This document shows, in pieces, positions 15,031 through 23,185 of a stretch of 59,599 nt of DNA. The stretch comes from Oxalobacteraceae bacterium. GTDB lineage: Bacteria; Pseudomonadota; Gammaproteobacteria; Burkholderiales; Burkholderiaceae_D. Numbering within the stretch: position 1 is the stretch's first letter; each line of letters begins with the position of its first letter. Where the stretch lies: contig JAIXXN010000052.1 in NCBI GenBank assembly GCA_027490725.1, positions 1-59,599 on the forward strand, read 5' to 3'. The notes under the pieces are model-generated. The model was not told the DNA's origin. It saw only the letters and a list, made by a program, of their open reading frames with translations, and did not search any database. Position numbers and translations under genes: made by a program.

Positions 15031-17754
15031 GTGAATCTCTCTTCCGATCATCTGGCAATTCGAAGCACCTGTGCCTACTGCGGCGTGGGCTGCGGTGTGC
15101 AGGCCATGCCGCAGGGCGATGGCACGGTTGTCATCAGCGGCGATGCGCAGCATCCTGCCAATCGCGGACGGCTGTGCGTTAAAGGCTCTGCGCTGGGCGA
15201 AACGCTGGGACTGGAGGGCCGCTTGCTGTATCCGCAACTGCGCGGCGAGCAGGGCTTGCGGCGCGTGTCATGGGATGCGGCGCTCGATCAGGTCGCTGGG
15301 CAGTGGCGTGGCATCATCGCGCAGCACGGCCCGCAGGCAGTGGCACTGTACGTCTCGGGTCAGTTGCTGACCGAGGACTACTACGTCGCGAATAAACTGA
15401 TGAAGGGCTATGTGGGCAGCGCCAACATCGATACGAATTCGCGCCTGTGTATGTCCTCAGCGGTAGCCGGTTACAAGCGCGCGTTTGGTGAAGATCTGGT
15501 GCCGCTCTGCTATGACGATCTGGAACTGGCCGATCTGGTGGTGCTGGTAGGCTCGAACACGGCGTGGTGCCATCCGATTCTGTTCCAGCGCATCCTCAAG
15601 GCCAAAGAGCTGCGTCCGGAAATGAAACTGGTGGTGATCGATCCGCGCCGCACAGCCACCTGCGAACTGGCTGATCTGCATGTGCCGGTGAAGGCCGGTA
15701 CCGATGTCTGGCTGTTCAATGGCCTGCTCAGTTATCTGGCGCGTATCGGCGCGATGGCACCTGCGTTTTTGGAACAGCACACCAGCGGACTGACGGCGGC
15801 GCTGGAAGCGGCCAGTGTCGACTGCGCCGACCCTGCCGAAGTGGCGCGTAGCTGTCGTATCGAGCTGGCCGTGCTGATGGAATTCTACGAACTGTTTGCG
15901 GCGACGGGGAAAACCATCACGGCCTATTCGATGGGCGTGAACCAGTCGTCGGCCGGCACCGACAAGGTGAATGCCATCATCAACTGCCACCTGATCGGCG
16001 GGCGTATCGGCCAGCCAGGCATGGGACCGTTCTCGATTACCGGGCAGCCGAATGCGATGGGCGGACGCGAAGTGGGCGGTATGGCGAATATGCTGGCGGC
16101 GCACATGGATCTGGAAAATGCCGCGCACCGCGAGGTGGTGCAAACCTTCTGGGATGCGCCACGCATGGCCGACACGGCAGGTCTGAAGGCGCTTGATCTG
16201 TTCAAAGCTATTGAAGAGGGGAGCATCAAGGCGGTGTGGATCATCGGCACCAATCCGGTGGTGAGTATGCCCGACGCCGATCAGGTGCGACGCGCGCTGG
16301 AGCGTTGCGAACTGGTGGTGTGCACCGACATCATGCAGGACACCGACACCAATGCCTTTGCCGACGTGCTGCTGCCGGCACTAGGCTGGGGCGAGAAGGA
16401 TGGCACGGTGACCAATTCCGAGCGCTGTATCTCGCGCCAGCGCGCCTTTCTGGCGCCGCCCGGCGAAGCGCTGCCGGACTGGAAAATACTGGCGCTGTTC
16501 GCACAGCGTATGGGCTATAAGGGCTTCGATTTCCGCAGCACCCACGGCGTATTTACCGAACATGCGCGTCTGAGCGCCTTCCGCAACACGCCGGCCGATG
16601 TGCCGCGCAGTTTCGATCTTTCCGGCCTGGCTGGACTGAACGCTCGCGAGTACGATGATCTGGAGCCGACCCAGTGGCCGGTGCGTCGTCTGGCAAGCGG
16701 CGCGCTGCAGGTGGAGCAGCGGCTGTTCGCCGATGGCCAGTTTGCCCATGCTGACGGCAAGGCGCGCTTTATCGCCACGCCAGTGCGTGCGCCGCTGCAT
16801 GCCCAGAGTGATGACTATCCGCTGTCACTGAATACGGGGCGTGTGCGCGACCAGTGGCACACCATGACGCGCACCGGCAAAGCGCCGACACTGGCCGATC
16901 ATACGGCGGAATCGTTTGTCGACATGCACCCGCAGGATGCGCTGCTGCATGGTGTGCGCGAAGGCGAACTGGCACGCATCAGTTCCGCGTGGGGCGCGAT
17001 GGTGGCGCGGGTACAGCATGGTGGCGGCATTGCGCGCGGCAGTGTGTTCATCCCGATTCACTGGAACAGTCAGACAGCATCCGATGCACGGGTGGGTGCG
17101 CTGGTCAATCCGGTGGTCGATCCGGTTTCCGGCGAACCGGAATTCAAGCATACGCCGGTGCGCATCGAGCAGTTCCGCGTCAACTGGCACGGCTTCATAC
17201 TCAGTCGCAGTGCTCTGAAGCTCGACGATGTGGCGCACTGGACCCGCATTCAGGGGGGCAGCTTCAAGCGCTATGAACTGGCAGGGCGCACCACCATCGG
17301 CGATGCCAGCGGCTGGGCGCGCGACCTGCTCGGTGTGACCGAGGCCGATGCCGACTGGCTGGAATACCAGGACCGTAGCGCCGGGGTGTACCGCGCAGTA
17401 CACATCGTCGACGATCGCATCGAACAGTGCATCTTTCTCTCGCCCCGGCAGGACATGCCTTCGCGTGCATGGCTGGCCAGCCTGTTCGTGAAAGCGGCGC
17501 TCAACGAGTTAGACCGCGTGGGGCTGCTGGTCGGTATGCCGGTGGAAAAGGGCGCTGACACGGGCCCGACGGTGTGTTCCTGCTTTGGCGTGGGCCGCAA
17601 CACTATCTGCGAGGCCATTCTCGAGCAGGACCTGCAGACCGTCGCGCAAGTGACGACCTGCCTGAAGGCAGGTGGCAATTGTGGTTCCTGCGTTCCGGAG
17701 ATTAAAAAAATACTTGTGCAAACGCGGCTGTTAGCAGCAGAAGAAAAGGTGTAG
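15031..17754 (+). CDS. nasA: Assimilatory nitrate reductase, catalytic subunit
   Basis: Reduces nitrate to nitrite in the cytoplasm with a Mo-bis-MGD cofactor. The protein is 907 residues from the GTG at 15031. An N-terminal [4Fe-4S] site is formed by C14, C17, C21 and C49. Molybdopterin oxidoreductase domains follow, with the cysteine in NIDTNSRLCMSSAV as likely Mo ligand, then the molydopterin dinucleotide-binding domain (PLSLNTGRVRDQWHT). The C-terminus is a BFD-like [2Fe-2S] domain (VCSCFGVGRN and GGNCGSCVPEIKKIL), as in Klebsiella NasA. The frame is open further upstream, but that part overlaps the flavoprotein gene. There is no signal peptide. No clear terminator separates it from the glutamine-synthetase-like gene 50 bases downstream. 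Confidence 0.95.
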   Translation: MNLSSDHLAIRSTCAYCGVGCGVQAMPQGDGTVVISGDAQHPANRGRLCVKGSALGETLGLEGRLLYPQLRGEQGLRRVSWDAALDQVAGQWRGIIAQHGPQAVALYVSGQLLTEDYYVANKLMKGYVGSANIDTNSRLCMSSAVAGYKRAFGEDLVPLCYDDLELADLVVLVGSNTAWCHPILFQRILKAKELRPEMKLVVIDPRRTATCELADLHVPVKAGTDVWLFNGLLSYLARIGAMAPAFLEQHTSGLTAALEAASVDCADPAEVARSCRIELAVLMEFYELFAATGKTITAYSMGVNQSSAGTDKVNAIINCHLIGGRIGQPGMGPFSITGQPNAMGGREVGGMANMLAAHMDLENAAHREVVQTFWDAPRMADTAGLKALDLFKAIEEGSIKAVWIIGTNPVVSMPDADQVRRALERCELVVCTDIMQDTDTNAFADVLLPALGWGEKDGTVTNSERCISRQRAFLAPPGEALPDWKILALFAQRMGYKGFDFRSTHGVFTEHARLSAFRNTPADVPRSFDLSGLAGLNAREYDDLEPTQWPVRRLASGALQVEQRLFADGQFAHADGKARFIATPVRAPLHAQSDDYPLSLNTGRVRDQWHTMTRTGKAPTLADHTAESFVDMHPQDALLHGVREGELARISSAWGAMVARVQHGGGIARGSVFIPIHWNSQTASDARVGALVNPVVDPVSGEPEFKHTPVRIEQFRVNWHGFILSRSALKLDDVAHWTRIQGGSFKRYELAGRTTIGDASGWARDLLGVTEADADWLEYQDRSAGVYRAVHIVDDRIEQCIFLSPRQDMPSRAWLASLFVKAALNELDRVGLLVGMPVEKGADTGPTVCSCFGVGRNTICEAILEQDLQTVAQVTTCLKAGGNCGSCVPEIKKILVQTRLLAAEEKV

Positions 17755-17804
17755 TTATGGTAAATTAGACCATCGATCGCTTGATCATTTTAGAGAGCGT
17801 GAGC

Positions 17805-19175
17805 ATGTCTATGCGCGAGAATTTTACTGATGCCGATATGGAGCAGTGGCTCAACGAACACCGGGTCACTGAAATTGAATGTCTGGTACCCGATCTGACG
17901 GGTGTCGCACGCGGCAAGATTCTGCCGCGCGCCAAATTCAGTAAGGACCGCGGCATGCGGATCCCCGAGGCGGTGCTGGGCATGACCGTCACCGGGAATT
18001 ATCCGACCGACGATGTGGCCTATGACCGCGCCATCTCCTCCACCGACCGCGACATGATCCTGCGCGCCGATCCCGGTACCATTACGCAGGTGCCGTGGGC
18101 GATCGATCCGACCGCGCAGGTGATCCACGACTGCTATTTCGCTGACGGCACGCTGGTTGATTTTGCGCCGCGTTCGGTGCTGCGCCGTGTGCTCAAGCTG
18201 TACGCGGAACGTGGCTGGCAACCGGTAGTAGGGCCGGAGCTGGAATTCTATCTGACCGAAAAAAGCATCGATCCCGATCTGCCGCTGAAGGCACCGATTG
18301 GCCGTAGCGGCCGCGCCGAGACCAGCCGGCAGGTCTACAGTATCGACGCTGTGAACGAATTCGATCCGCTGTTCGAGGACATCTACGACTACTGTGCGCT
18401 GATGAATCTGGACGTCGACACGCTGATTCACGAAACCGGCGCCGGGCAGATGGGCCTGAATTTCCAGCATGGCGATGCGCTGGCGCTGGCCGATAACGTG
18501 TTCTACTTCAAACGCACGGTGCGCGAGGCGGCGCTCAAACATGGCATGTACGCCACCTTCATGGCCAAGCCGATGGCAGGCGAGCCGGGATCGGCCATGC
18601 ATGTGCACCAGAGTGTCAGCGACGTGAAGACCGGCCGGAATATCTTCACCGCCGCCGATGGGGCGCCGTCGGCGCACTTCCGCCACTATATCGCCGGTTT
18701 GCAGCGCTATACGCCTTCCAGCATGGCGATACTGGCGCCTTATGTAAATTCGTATCGCCGCATCGTGCGCCATACGGCCACCCCGATCAATATCCAGTGG
18801 GGCATCGACAATCGTACCGTCGGCTTCCGTATTCCCATCTCCGGGGTCGAGCAGCGACGTGTGGAAAACCGCATCATCGGAGCCGATGCCAATCCTTATC
18901 TGGCGATGGCCGTGACGCTGGCCTGCGGCTATCTGGGTATGGTGGATCAGCTGGAGCCGACTCCGATGACCACCGACTGCGCTTACCCCAATCTGTTCGA
19001 GTTGCCGCAAGGGCTACCGCAGGCGCTGGAGATGCTACGCCGGGAAGACCGCTTGCGCGCAGTGCTGGGCGAGCGCTTTATCGACGTCTACACGGCGATC
19101 AAGGAAGTCGAGCATCAGGAGTTCATGACGGTGATTAGTCCCTGGGAGCGCGAGCACCTGCTGCTACACGTCTGA
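17805..19175 (+). CDS. PuuA-like glutamine-synthetase homologue with a substituted metal ligand
   Basis: Related to gamma-glutamylputrescine synthetase: glutamate + putrescine + ATP to gamma-glutamylputrescine. It is 456 residues, the same length as the paralogue at 29746 and alignable without gaps by eye. Glutamine-synthetase features are present: PELEFYL metal glutamates, MHVHQS histidine, NIQWGIDNRTVGFR, and RVENRIIGADANPYLA. At residue 217 the motif GAGQMEINF of the paralogue reads GAGQMGLNF. This Glu corresponds to E220 of bacterial GlnA, an n1 metal ligand, so activity may be lost or changed. No adenylylation site (NLYDLPPE) is present. The start is placed at MSMREN to match the paralogue's MAIREN. 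It may be read from nasA. Confidence 0.85.
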   Translation: MSMRENFTDADMEQWLNEHRVTEIECLVPDLTGVARGKILPRAKFSKDRGMRIPEAVLGMTVTGNYPTDDVAYDRAISSTDRDMILRADPGTITQVPWAIDPTAQVIHDCYFADGTLVDFAPRSVLRRVLKLYAERGWQPVVGPELEFYLTEKSIDPDLPLKAPIGRSGRAETSRQVYSIDAVNEFDPLFEDIYDYCALMNLDVDTLIHETGAGQMGLNFQHGDALALADNVFYFKRTVREAALKHGMYATFMAKPMAGEPGSAMHVHQSVSDVKTGRNIFTAADGAPSAHFRHYIAGLQRYTPSSMAILAPYVNSYRRIVRHTATPINIQWGIDNRTVGFRIPISGVEQRRVENRIIGADANPYLAMAVTLACGYLGMVDQLEPTPMTTDCAYPNLFELPQGLPQALEMLRREDRLRAVLGERFIDVYTAIKEVEHQEFMTVISPWEREHLLLHV

Positions 19176-19261
19176 GGCGCGCGGGGTGTACTGGCCGGTA
19201 TCTGCAGGGGCCTCGTAGCCGCTTCCTAAGTAGCTTTATAATCACGGGTTCTAAAATTGGG
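19176..19261. other. Intergenic segment between PuuA-like gene and potA
   Basis: No gene and no remnant of an aminotransferase or binding-protein gene was recognised. A TATAAT hexamer occurs at 19237-19242, but there is no fitting -35 element 16-18 bases upstream, so a sigma-70 promoter is only possible. Confidence 0.4.
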
Positions 19262-19285
19262 GCGACCTGTGGACGGTCGCTTTTT
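19262..19285 (+). terminator. Intrinsic terminator downstream of the first PuuA-like gene
   Basis: GCGACC (19262-19267) pairs with GGTCGC (19275-19280) across a 7-base loop, followed by TTTTT. It lies 87 bases after the stop codon and 36 bases before potA, so it either ends the upstream transcript or acts in the potA leader. Confidence 0.72.
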
Positions 19286-19320
19286 CGATAGTCGAACCAT
19301 ATCATTTATATTTAAATAAC

Positions 19321-20460
19321 ATGAGCATAGAGCGAGCTGCTGCCAGTGCGGGACAACCATTTCTGCTGATCCGCAACCTCGTCAAGGAATTTGACGGTGT
19401 GCGTGCTGTGAATGATGTGTCGGTCGAGATCAACAAGGGCGAGATCTTTGCCCTGCTGGGGAGTTCCGGCTGCGGCAAATCGACCCTGCTGCGCATGCTG
19501 GCCGGTTTCGAAACGCCTACTGCGGGCAAGATCCAGCTGGCCGGTCAGGATATCGTCAGCGTACCGCCGTACCAGCGCCCGATCAATATGATGTTCCAGT
19601 CGTATGCGCTGTTCCCGCATCTGTCGGTGTGGGACAACATCGCTTTCGGCCTGCGCCGCGACGGCCTGCCGAAAGATCAAATTGCCGCGCGCGTCGAACA
19701 GATGCTGAAACTGGTGCAGCTGTCGGCCTATGCCAGGCGCAAGCCGCATCAGCTGTCCGGTGGCCAGCAGCAGCGCGTCGCACTGGCGCGCAGTCTGGCC
19801 AAACGTCCGCAATTGCTGCTGCTGGACGAACCGCTGGGCGCACTCGATAAGAAGCTGCGCGAGCGCACACAGATGGAACTGGTGGGCATCATCGAAGAAG
19901 TCGGTGTGACCTGCGTGATGGTGACGCACGATCAGGATGAAGCCATGAGCATGGCCACCCGCATCGCCGTAATGAGCGAAGGGCGCATCCTGCAGGTGGG
20001 CGCACCCGGTGAAATCTACGAGACGCCGAACTGCCGCTTCGTCGCAGACTTCATCGGCAGCGTGAATATGTTTAACGGCAGCGTGGTCGCGGATGAACCG
20101 GACCACGTGATGATCGATACGCCGGAAGGCCGTCACTACATCACCCACGGCATTACCGGCACGCTGGGCATGCAGGTGTCGGTGGCGGTGCGTCCCGAAA
20201 AAATCTGCTTGCAGCTGACCGCACCCGGCGTCGAGCAACGCGGGCAGGCAGCCGAAGATGGCTTTAACTGCGTACAGGGCGTGATTACGGCGATGGCCTA
20301 TTTCGGTAACGAGACCCACTACCATGTGCAGCTCGATAGCGGCATGGTGCTGAAGGTTTCGCGCACCAATGCAGCGCGTCACGAGGCAGCGGTGCTGGAA
20401 CGCGACCAGCGGGTGTATGCCTGGTGGGATGGTGCCGACGTCGTCGTGCTGACCAGCTAA
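19321..20460 (+). CDS. potA: Spermidine/putrescine ABC transporter ATP-binding protein (copy 1)
   Basis: Energises polyamine import through the PotBC-type permeases that follow. In 379 residues it has Walker A LLGSSGCGKST, signature LSGGQQQRVALARSL, Walker B LLLLDEPLGALDKK, switch VTHDQDEAM, and a C-terminal TOBE-type domain. It is a close paralogue of the protein at 33887. No clear ribosome-binding sequence precedes the ATG, which lies in an AT-rich stretch. The gene is followed by two permeases but has no adjacent binding-protein gene, unlike the second cluster. Confidence 0.93.
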   Translation: MSIERAAASAGQPFLLIRNLVKEFDGVRAVNDVSVEINKGEIFALLGSSGCGKSTLLRMLAGFETPTAGKIQLAGQDIVSVPPYQRPINMMFQSYALFPHLSVWDNIAFGLRRDGLPKDQIAARVEQMLKLVQLSAYARRKPHQLSGGQQQRVALARSLAKRPQLLLLDEPLGALDKKLRERTQMELVGIIEEVGVTCVMVTHDQDEAMSMATRIAVMSEGRILQVGAPGEIYETPNCRFVADFIGSVNMFNGSVVADEPDHVMIDTPEGRHYITHGITGTLGMQVSVAVRPEKICLQLTAPGVEQRGQAAEDGFNCVQGVITAMAYFGNETHYHVQLDSGMVLKVSRTNAARHEAAVLERDQRVYAWWDGADVVVLTS

Positions 20461-20474
20461 GGCGGAGCGCAGCT

Positions 20475-21386
20475 ATGAATTTTCTCAAGCAGCTGGTGAC
20501 GCTGCGCTGGATCACCGGCCGCAACGCCGTGATCGCCGTGCCTTTCCTATGGCTGACCTTCGCGTTTCTGGTGCCCTTCCTGATCGTGATGCGCATCAGC
20601 TTCACCGAAGCTGACGCGGGTGGTAATCCCTTCGGTACGCTGATGACCATGGTCGACGGCGTGATCACGCTGAAGGTCAAGATCGCCAACTATCTGTTCA
20701 TCGCGCAGGATGACCTGTATGTGCTGACCTATCTCAGCTCGCTCAAGTTCGCCGCGATTACTACTTTGCTGTGTCTGATCATCGGTTATCCGTTCGCGTA
20801 TTTCATGGCACGCTCGCGTAGCACCGTGCGTCCGGTGCTGATGATGATGGTGATGCTGCCGTTCTGGACCTCCTTCCTGCTGCGTATCTATGCATGGAAA
20901 GGCATCCTTGCTAACAACGGCATCCTGAATCACATGTTGATGAGTATCGGTGCAATCAGCGAACCGCTGCACCTGATGAACACCCAGTTCTCGCTGATCA
21001 TCGGCATGGTGTATGCCTACCTGCCGTTCATGATATTGCCGCTGTACGCCAATCTGGTGAAGATGGACACCCGCTTCCTCGAAGCGGCCGCCGATTTGGG
21101 CGCGACGCCGGTGCAGACTTTCTGGCGCATTACGGTGCCGCTGTCGAAGTCCGGCATCATCGCCGGCTCGATGCTGGTGTTCATTCCGGCGGTGGGCGAG
21201 TACGTGATTCCGGAACTGCTGGGTGGTCCGGAAACGCTGATGATCGGCCACGTGCTGTGGGATGAATTCTTTACCAATAACGACTGGCCGATGGCGTCGT
21301 CCGTCACGGTGGTGGTGATTCTGCTGATCCTGGTGCCGATGGCGATCTTCAATAAATACAAGGCAGAACAGGAGGCCCGTGCATGA
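20475..21386 (+). CDS. potB: Polyamine ABC transporter permease, PotB/PotH type (copy 1)
   Basis: The 303-residue inner-membrane permease has about six membrane segments and the EAA loop EAAADLGATPVQTFWRITVPLS. The chosen ATG follows GGCGGAGCGCAG; the longer frame upstream overlaps potA. From about residue 55 to the end it is nearly identical to the permease at 35044 (same length; differences such as the stretch ILNHMLMSIGAI against LLNHLLMSAGVI). It overlaps the next gene by four bases. Confidence 0.92.
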   Translation: MNFLKQLVTLRWITGRNAVIAVPFLWLTFAFLVPFLIVMRISFTEADAGGNPFGTLMTMVDGVITLKVKIANYLFIAQDDLYVLTYLSSLKFAAITTLLCLIIGYPFAYFMARSRSTVRPVLMMMVMLPFWTSFLLRIYAWKGILANNGILNHMLMSIGAISEPLHLMNTQFSLIIGMVYAYLPFMILPLYANLVKMDTRFLEAAADLGATPVQTFWRITVPLSKSGIIAGSMLVFIPAVGEYVIPELLGGPETLMIGHVLWDEFFTNNDWPMASSVTVVVILLILVPMAIFNKYKAEQEARA

Positions 21387-22222
21387 ACGCTCAATGGTTA
21401 CAGCGCTGGTTCGGGCGTGGCTGGCTGTCGATGGGTTATCTGTTCCTGTACTTGCCGATCGTGGTGCTGGTGGTGTTTTCGTTTAACAGTTCGCGTCAGG
21501 ACATGATCTGGAGTGGCTTCTCGACGCGCTGGTATCTGGAACTGCTCAACGATACGGAGATTCTGAACGGCTTCTGGCTGTCGATCCGCATCGCCGTGCT
21601 GACGGCTTTCGCTTCGGTGCTGCTCGGTACTTTCGCCGCGTTTGTACTGAACCGCTATCAGCGCTTCTATGGTCGCACGCTGTTCGCCGGGATGGTCAGT
21701 GCGCCGCTAGTGATGCCGGAAGTGATTATCGGCCTGTCGCTGCTGCTGATGCTGGTGTCGGTGCAGAAGCTGTTCGGTTTCCCTGAACGGGGGCTGACCA
21801 CGATCTGGCTGGGCCACACGCTGCTGGGTATGGCGTATGCCGCCGTGGTAGTCCAGTCGCGGCTGCAGGAGATGAGTAAATCGCTGGAAGAAGCGGCGAT
21901 GGATTTGGGTTGCAAACCGCATCAGGTATTCTTCCTGGTGACGCTGCCTAACATCACGCAGGCATTGGGTTCGGCATGGCTGCTGACGTTCACCCTGTCG
22001 CTGGACGATGTGGTGCTGTCGGCCTTCCTGTCCGGCCCCGGTTCGTCGACCATGCCGATCGTGATCTTCTCGCGCGCCCGTCTGGGGCTGGATCCGCGCG
22101 TGAACGCGGTGGCAGCGCTGACTATTCTGGTGGTGTCGATCGGGGTGATTGCTTCGAGCCTGTATATGGCGCGCAACGAGCGCCTGCGCCAGAAGCAGGT
22201 CGCTGCTGCGGCCAAAGGCTGA
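21383..22222 (+). CDS. potC: Polyamine ABC transporter permease, PotC/PotI type (copy 1)
   Basis: The second permease subunit, 279 residues, has about six membrane segments and the EAA loop EEAAMDLGCKPHQVFFLVTLPN. It starts within the potB stop codon (ATGA overlap), implying coupled translation. It is a near-identical paralogue of the protein at 35952, differing mainly in the first 90 residues and the last ten. The transcript meets the oppositely oriented agmatinase-family gene after a symmetrical hairpin. Confidence 0.92.
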   Translation: MNAQWLQRWFGRGWLSMGYLFLYLPIVVLVVFSFNSSRQDMIWSGFSTRWYLELLNDTEILNGFWLSIRIAVLTAFASVLLGTFAAFVLNRYQRFYGRTLFAGMVSAPLVMPEVIIGLSLLLMLVSVQKLFGFPERGLTTIWLGHTLLGMAYAAVVVQSRLQEMSKSLEEAAMDLGCKPHQVFFLVTLPNITQALGSAWLLTFTLSLDDVVLSAFLSGPGSSTMPIVIFSRARLGLDPRVNAVAALTILVVSIGVIASSLYMARNERLRQKQVAAAAKG

Positions 22223-22225
22223 GTT

Positions 22226-22246
22226 AAACGCTGATTTCCAGCGTTT
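22226..22246. terminator. Bidirectional hairpin between convergent potC and agmatinase gene
   Basis: AAACGCTG (22226-22233) pairs with CAGCGTTT (22239-22246) in a perfect 8-bp stem with a 5-base loop. The A/T ends give short U runs in either direction. It fits a shared terminator for the converging transcripts, though the T-tract is short. Confidence 0.6.
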
Positions 22247-22249
22247 GCT

Positions 22250-23182
22250 CTATTTGGACTGCTGGGCGATGCGCGCGCACAGATAAGTCCACACAAACGT
22301 GGACGCGGCGTTGGAAGTGAGTTCCGCATGATCGTAAGGCGGTGCCACTTCCACGCAATCCATCCCGCACCAGTTCAGCTCTGCCAGTTCTTCAATAATC
22401 GACAGTACCTGCGCCGAGCTCATGCCGCCCGGTTCCGGCGTGCCGGTACCCGGTGCAAAGGCCGGATCAAGGCAGTCGATATCGAGGGTCATGTACACCG
22501 GCGGATTACCTGCTGCCGCCATGCGTGCACGGATCTCGGCCAGCACCGGTGCCAGTTGCGCCGGGCTTTCCAGTCCGCGCAACTCTCGCGCCGTGAAGAC
22601 CCGGCCACCGACCGTATTCACATATTCACGTGCCGCCCGTTCACCCGAAGAACGGATGCCCAGCTGGATGGATGCCTGCGGAATCAGCAAGCCTTCTTCC
22701 ATCGCTTCATAGACCCACGTGCCATGGCCGGACGGCTCGCCAAAATGGCTGGTCCAGGTATCGCAATGCGCATCGAAGTGCACCACCGCCACCGGACCGC
22801 CATGCAGCTTATTCAGTGCACGCAGCAGTGGCAGGGTGACCGAGTGATCGCCACCGAGCCAGACCATGTGGTACTTCTGTAGCAAGGCCAGTGCCTGCGG
22901 CATCAGTGCCTCACGCATTGCGGCGATGCCGGTATTCGGCAGCAGCAGGTCACCTGCATCGGAGAGCTGGCCGAGCGGCGTGGTGTCGAAATACGGATGG
23001 GTGGCATCGCATAGCATCTGGGAGGCCAGCCGGATCGCCTGTGGCCCCAGTCGTGCGCCGGGACGGTTGGTCACGGCGCCGTCAAAGGCCAGACCGGCGA
23101 TGCAGTAAGGCGTATCGCGTTCACCCCGCTCGACGTTCAGATAAGTGCCGCTGGAGCGGAATGCAAATTCGTGATTCGACAT
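22250..23182 (-). CDS. speB: Agmatinase family ureohydrolase
   Basis: Manganese enzyme expected to hydrolyse agmatine to putrescine and urea, feeding the catabolic genes around it. The 310-residue protein has all ureohydrolase metal motifs: GGDHS (H113), HFDAHCD (D137, H139, D141), and DIDCLDPAFAPGTGTPEPGG, which supplies the remaining two aspartates. GGGAGG lies upstream of the ATG. It is the last gene of the minus-strand unit mocR-MFS-gabT-gabD-speB, three bases after gabD. Guanidinobutyrase or guanidinopropionase are alternatives within the same family, and the GABA genes next to it make guanidinobutyrate a serious option. Confidence 0.85.
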   Translation of the reverse strand: MSNHEFAFRSSGTYLNVERGERDTPYCIAGLAFDGAVTNRPGARLGPQAIRLASQMLCDATHPYFDTTPLGQLSDAGDLLLPNTGIAAMREALMPQALALLQKYHMVWLGGDHSVTLPLLRALNKLHGGPVAVVHFDAHCDTWTSHFGEPSGHGTWVYEAMEEGLLIPQASIQLGIRSSGERAAREYVNTVGGRVFTARELRGLESPAQLAPVLAEIRARMAAAGNPPVYMTLDIDCLDPAFAPGTGTPEPGGMSSAQVLSIIEELAELNWCGMDCVEVAPPYDHAELTSNAASTFVWTYLCARIAQQSK

Positions 23183-23185
23183 TGT

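Noticed and set aside
19193..19207. Possible sigma-54 promoter TGGCCGGTATCTGCA before potA copy 1
   Set aside because: The GG to GC spacing is one base short, and this spacing is critical for sigma-54.
19176..19320. Remnant of spuC or potF in the first puuA-potABC copy
   Set aside because: No stretch resembling either gene could be recognised in the 145 bases, so the loss, if it happened, left no visible trace.
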